From an uncultured Lachnospiraceae bacterium (GTDB taxonomy: Bacteria; Bacillota; Clostridia; Lachnospirales; Lachnospiraceae), in assembly GCA_945643825.1 (NCBI GenBank), contig CALZEZ010000066.1:1-7310 (forward strand): a DNA stretch of 7,310 nt. Direction: 5' to 3'. Below, one piece after another: positions 6,249 to 7,310 of this stretch (positions within the stretch are counted from its first letter, which is position 1; each line of letters opens with the position of its first letter). The notes under the pieces are model-generated. The model made no database searches. It saw only the letters and a program-made list of their open reading frames with translations, and had not been told where the DNA came from. A program made the translations under genes and the position numbers.

Positions 6249-7310
6249 ATGCCTAACCTTAACGAACTAGAAAAAGCCATTCCGGTTGCCCCACTTAAAT
6301 TGATTGCACTGGACTCTGCCAAGGAGCTGGGCAGCAAGATTAACAACTATCTTGTTGACTTTCGAAAAACAGTAAAGCATCGCGCCAAAGGTGATCCTGC
6401 TTTTCACGGATATATTGAGGATTCCTTTCTCTTAGATTTTAAGGAGCCCCGCTTTGCTTCCGGAGAAGCAAAGGTTATTTTAAATGAATCCATCCGTGGA
6501 AAGGATTTATTCATTCTTCTGGATGTCTGTAACCACAGTATCACCTATCAGATGAATGGTTATACCAATCACAAATCTCCTGATGACCATTATCAGGATT
6601 TAAAAAGAGTTATTGCGGCCGCAAATGGTAAGGCTCACAGAATTACAGTAATAATGCCTTTCTTATATGAAGGACGTCAGCATAAACGAAATGGGCGGGA
6701 ATCTCTTGACTGTGCCTACGCTCTGGATGAGCTAAGCTCCATGGGTGTTTCTGATATTATCACATTCGATGCTCATGATCCACGAGTGCAGAATTCTGCT
6801 CCCCTATGTGGCTTTGATAACTTCTCACCCAATTACCAATTTGCCAGAACACTTTTGGAAAAAGAAAACAATCTAATCATCGATAAGGATCATCTTATAG
6901 TAATCAGTCCAGACGAGGGTGCTCTAGATCGAACAATTTATTTTGCCAATGTGCTTGGTGTCAATACCGGCATGTTCTACAAACGCAGAGATTACACTAC
7001 AATTATCAATGGTAAAAATCCTATTGTTGCCCATGAATTTCTTGGTGATTCCCTGGATGACAAGGACGTGATTATCATTGATGACATGATTTCCTCCGGT
7101 GGAAGCATGTTAGATACTGCCAAGAAGCTTAAAGAAATGCATGCTAAACGTGTTTTCATCTGTTGTACCTTTGGTCTATTTACCGACGGGCTTAATGCCT
7201 TCGACAAGGCCTATGAAGAGGGGGTTTTTGATCGCATTGTTACCACCAATCTGACCTATCAGATTCCGGGCTTAAAGGATCGTCCATATTACATTGAAGC
7301 AGATATGAGC
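6249..7310 (+). CDS. prs: Ribose-phosphate pyrophosphokinase, long divergent form (runs off the right edge)
   Basis: The family makes PRPP from ribose 5-phosphate and ATP for purine, pyrimidine, histidine, tryptophan and NAD synthesis. The first 354 residues are present with no stop, already longer than the usual enzyme of about 315. Matches to the family: SGEAKVILNESIRGKDLFIL (71-90), where typical members have a similar GE..V.I.ESVRG stretch; MPFLYEGRQHKRNGRE (136-151); TFDAHDPRVQ with His176 (172-181); SPDEGALDRT (220-229); YKRRD, the catalytic-loop KRR (244-248); and the PRPP loop VIIIDDMISSGGSM (274-287), whose DD (278-279) is kept while the following D-T of the usual DDxxDTxGT is S-S. 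An insertion of about 20 residues lies near 44-65. The ATG at 6249-6251 follows GGAGG (6239-6243) by 5 nt. It is transcribed away from der from its own promoter. Such long forms occur in Clostridia beside a standard Prs. Whether it is the main enzyme cannot be told here. Confidence 0.87.
   Translation, partial: MPNLNELEKAIPVAPLKLIALDSAKELGSKINNYLVDFRKTVKHRAKGDPAFHGYIEDSFLLDFKEPRFASGEAKVILNESIRGKDLFILLDVCNHSITYQMNGYTNHKSPDDHYQDLKRVIAAANGKAHRITVIMPFLYEGRQHKRNGRESLDCAYALDELSSMGVSDIITFDAHDPRVQNSAPLCGFDNFSPNYQFARTLLEKENNLIIDKDHLIVISPDEGALDRTIYFANVLGVNTGMFYKRRDYTTIINGKNPIVAHEFLGDSLDDKDVIIIDDMISSGGSMLDTAKKLKEMHAKRVFICCTFGLFTDGLNAFDKAYEEGVFDRIVTTNLTYQIPGLKDRPYYIEADMS

Noticed and set aside
6992..7207. 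71-codon open frame on the minus strand inside the PRPP synthetase gene
   Set aside because: It lies antisense to a clear, conserved gene, has no ribosome site, and its translation has no recognisable motif.

Overview
The window looks like a piece of chromosome from a low-to-moderate GC Gram-positive anaerobe of the class Clostridia, most likely a Lachnospiraceae relative. This rests on the der-plsY-gpsA gene order, a T-box-controlled tyrS, strong GGAGG-type ribosome sites, GTG starts, and the long variant of PRPP synthetase. No comparison could be run, so the family assignment is an inference. There are no mobile elements, CRISPR arrays or tRNA/rRNA genes. Almost every base is explained by seven genes and their control regions.

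Layout from left to right. Positions 1-697 (minus) hold the N-terminal half of tyrosyl-tRNA synthetase, which runs off the left edge. Positions 716 to about 1008 hold its tyrosine-specific T-box leader, with a UAC specifier, a GNRA-capped stem III, an antiterminator and a perfect 12-bp terminator hairpin. A near-consensus promoter lies at 1016-1044. From 6116 down to 1071 five minus-strand genes are packed with tiny gaps or overlaps: der (ribosome-assembly GTPase), plsY and gpsA (consecutive-pathway enzymes of phospholipid synthesis), then a MoxR-family AAA+ ATPase and a CoxE-like von Willebrand A (VWA) protein that overlap by 11 nt. At 6117-6248 a short intergenic region carries back-to-back promoters: one reads left into der, the other right into an atypical long ribose-phosphate pyrophosphokinase gene. 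That gene runs off the right edge at 7310.

How the genes fit together. GpsA makes sn-glycerol-3-phosphate and PlsY acylates it, so the core of the operon feeds membrane lipid synthesis. Der couples this to ribosome maturation and growth. The MoxR/VWA pair is a chaperone-like ATPase-plus-adaptor module with no obvious client here. It sits where, in many spore-forming Firmicutes, spoIVA follows gpsA. The least explained signals are this MoxR/VWA module, the altered metal-site motif of its VWA domain, the unusual PRPP synthetase, and a perfect inverted repeat that fills the spacer of the PRPP synthetase promoter. I see no clear case for a wholly new system. The MoxR/VWA pair is the nearest candidate.
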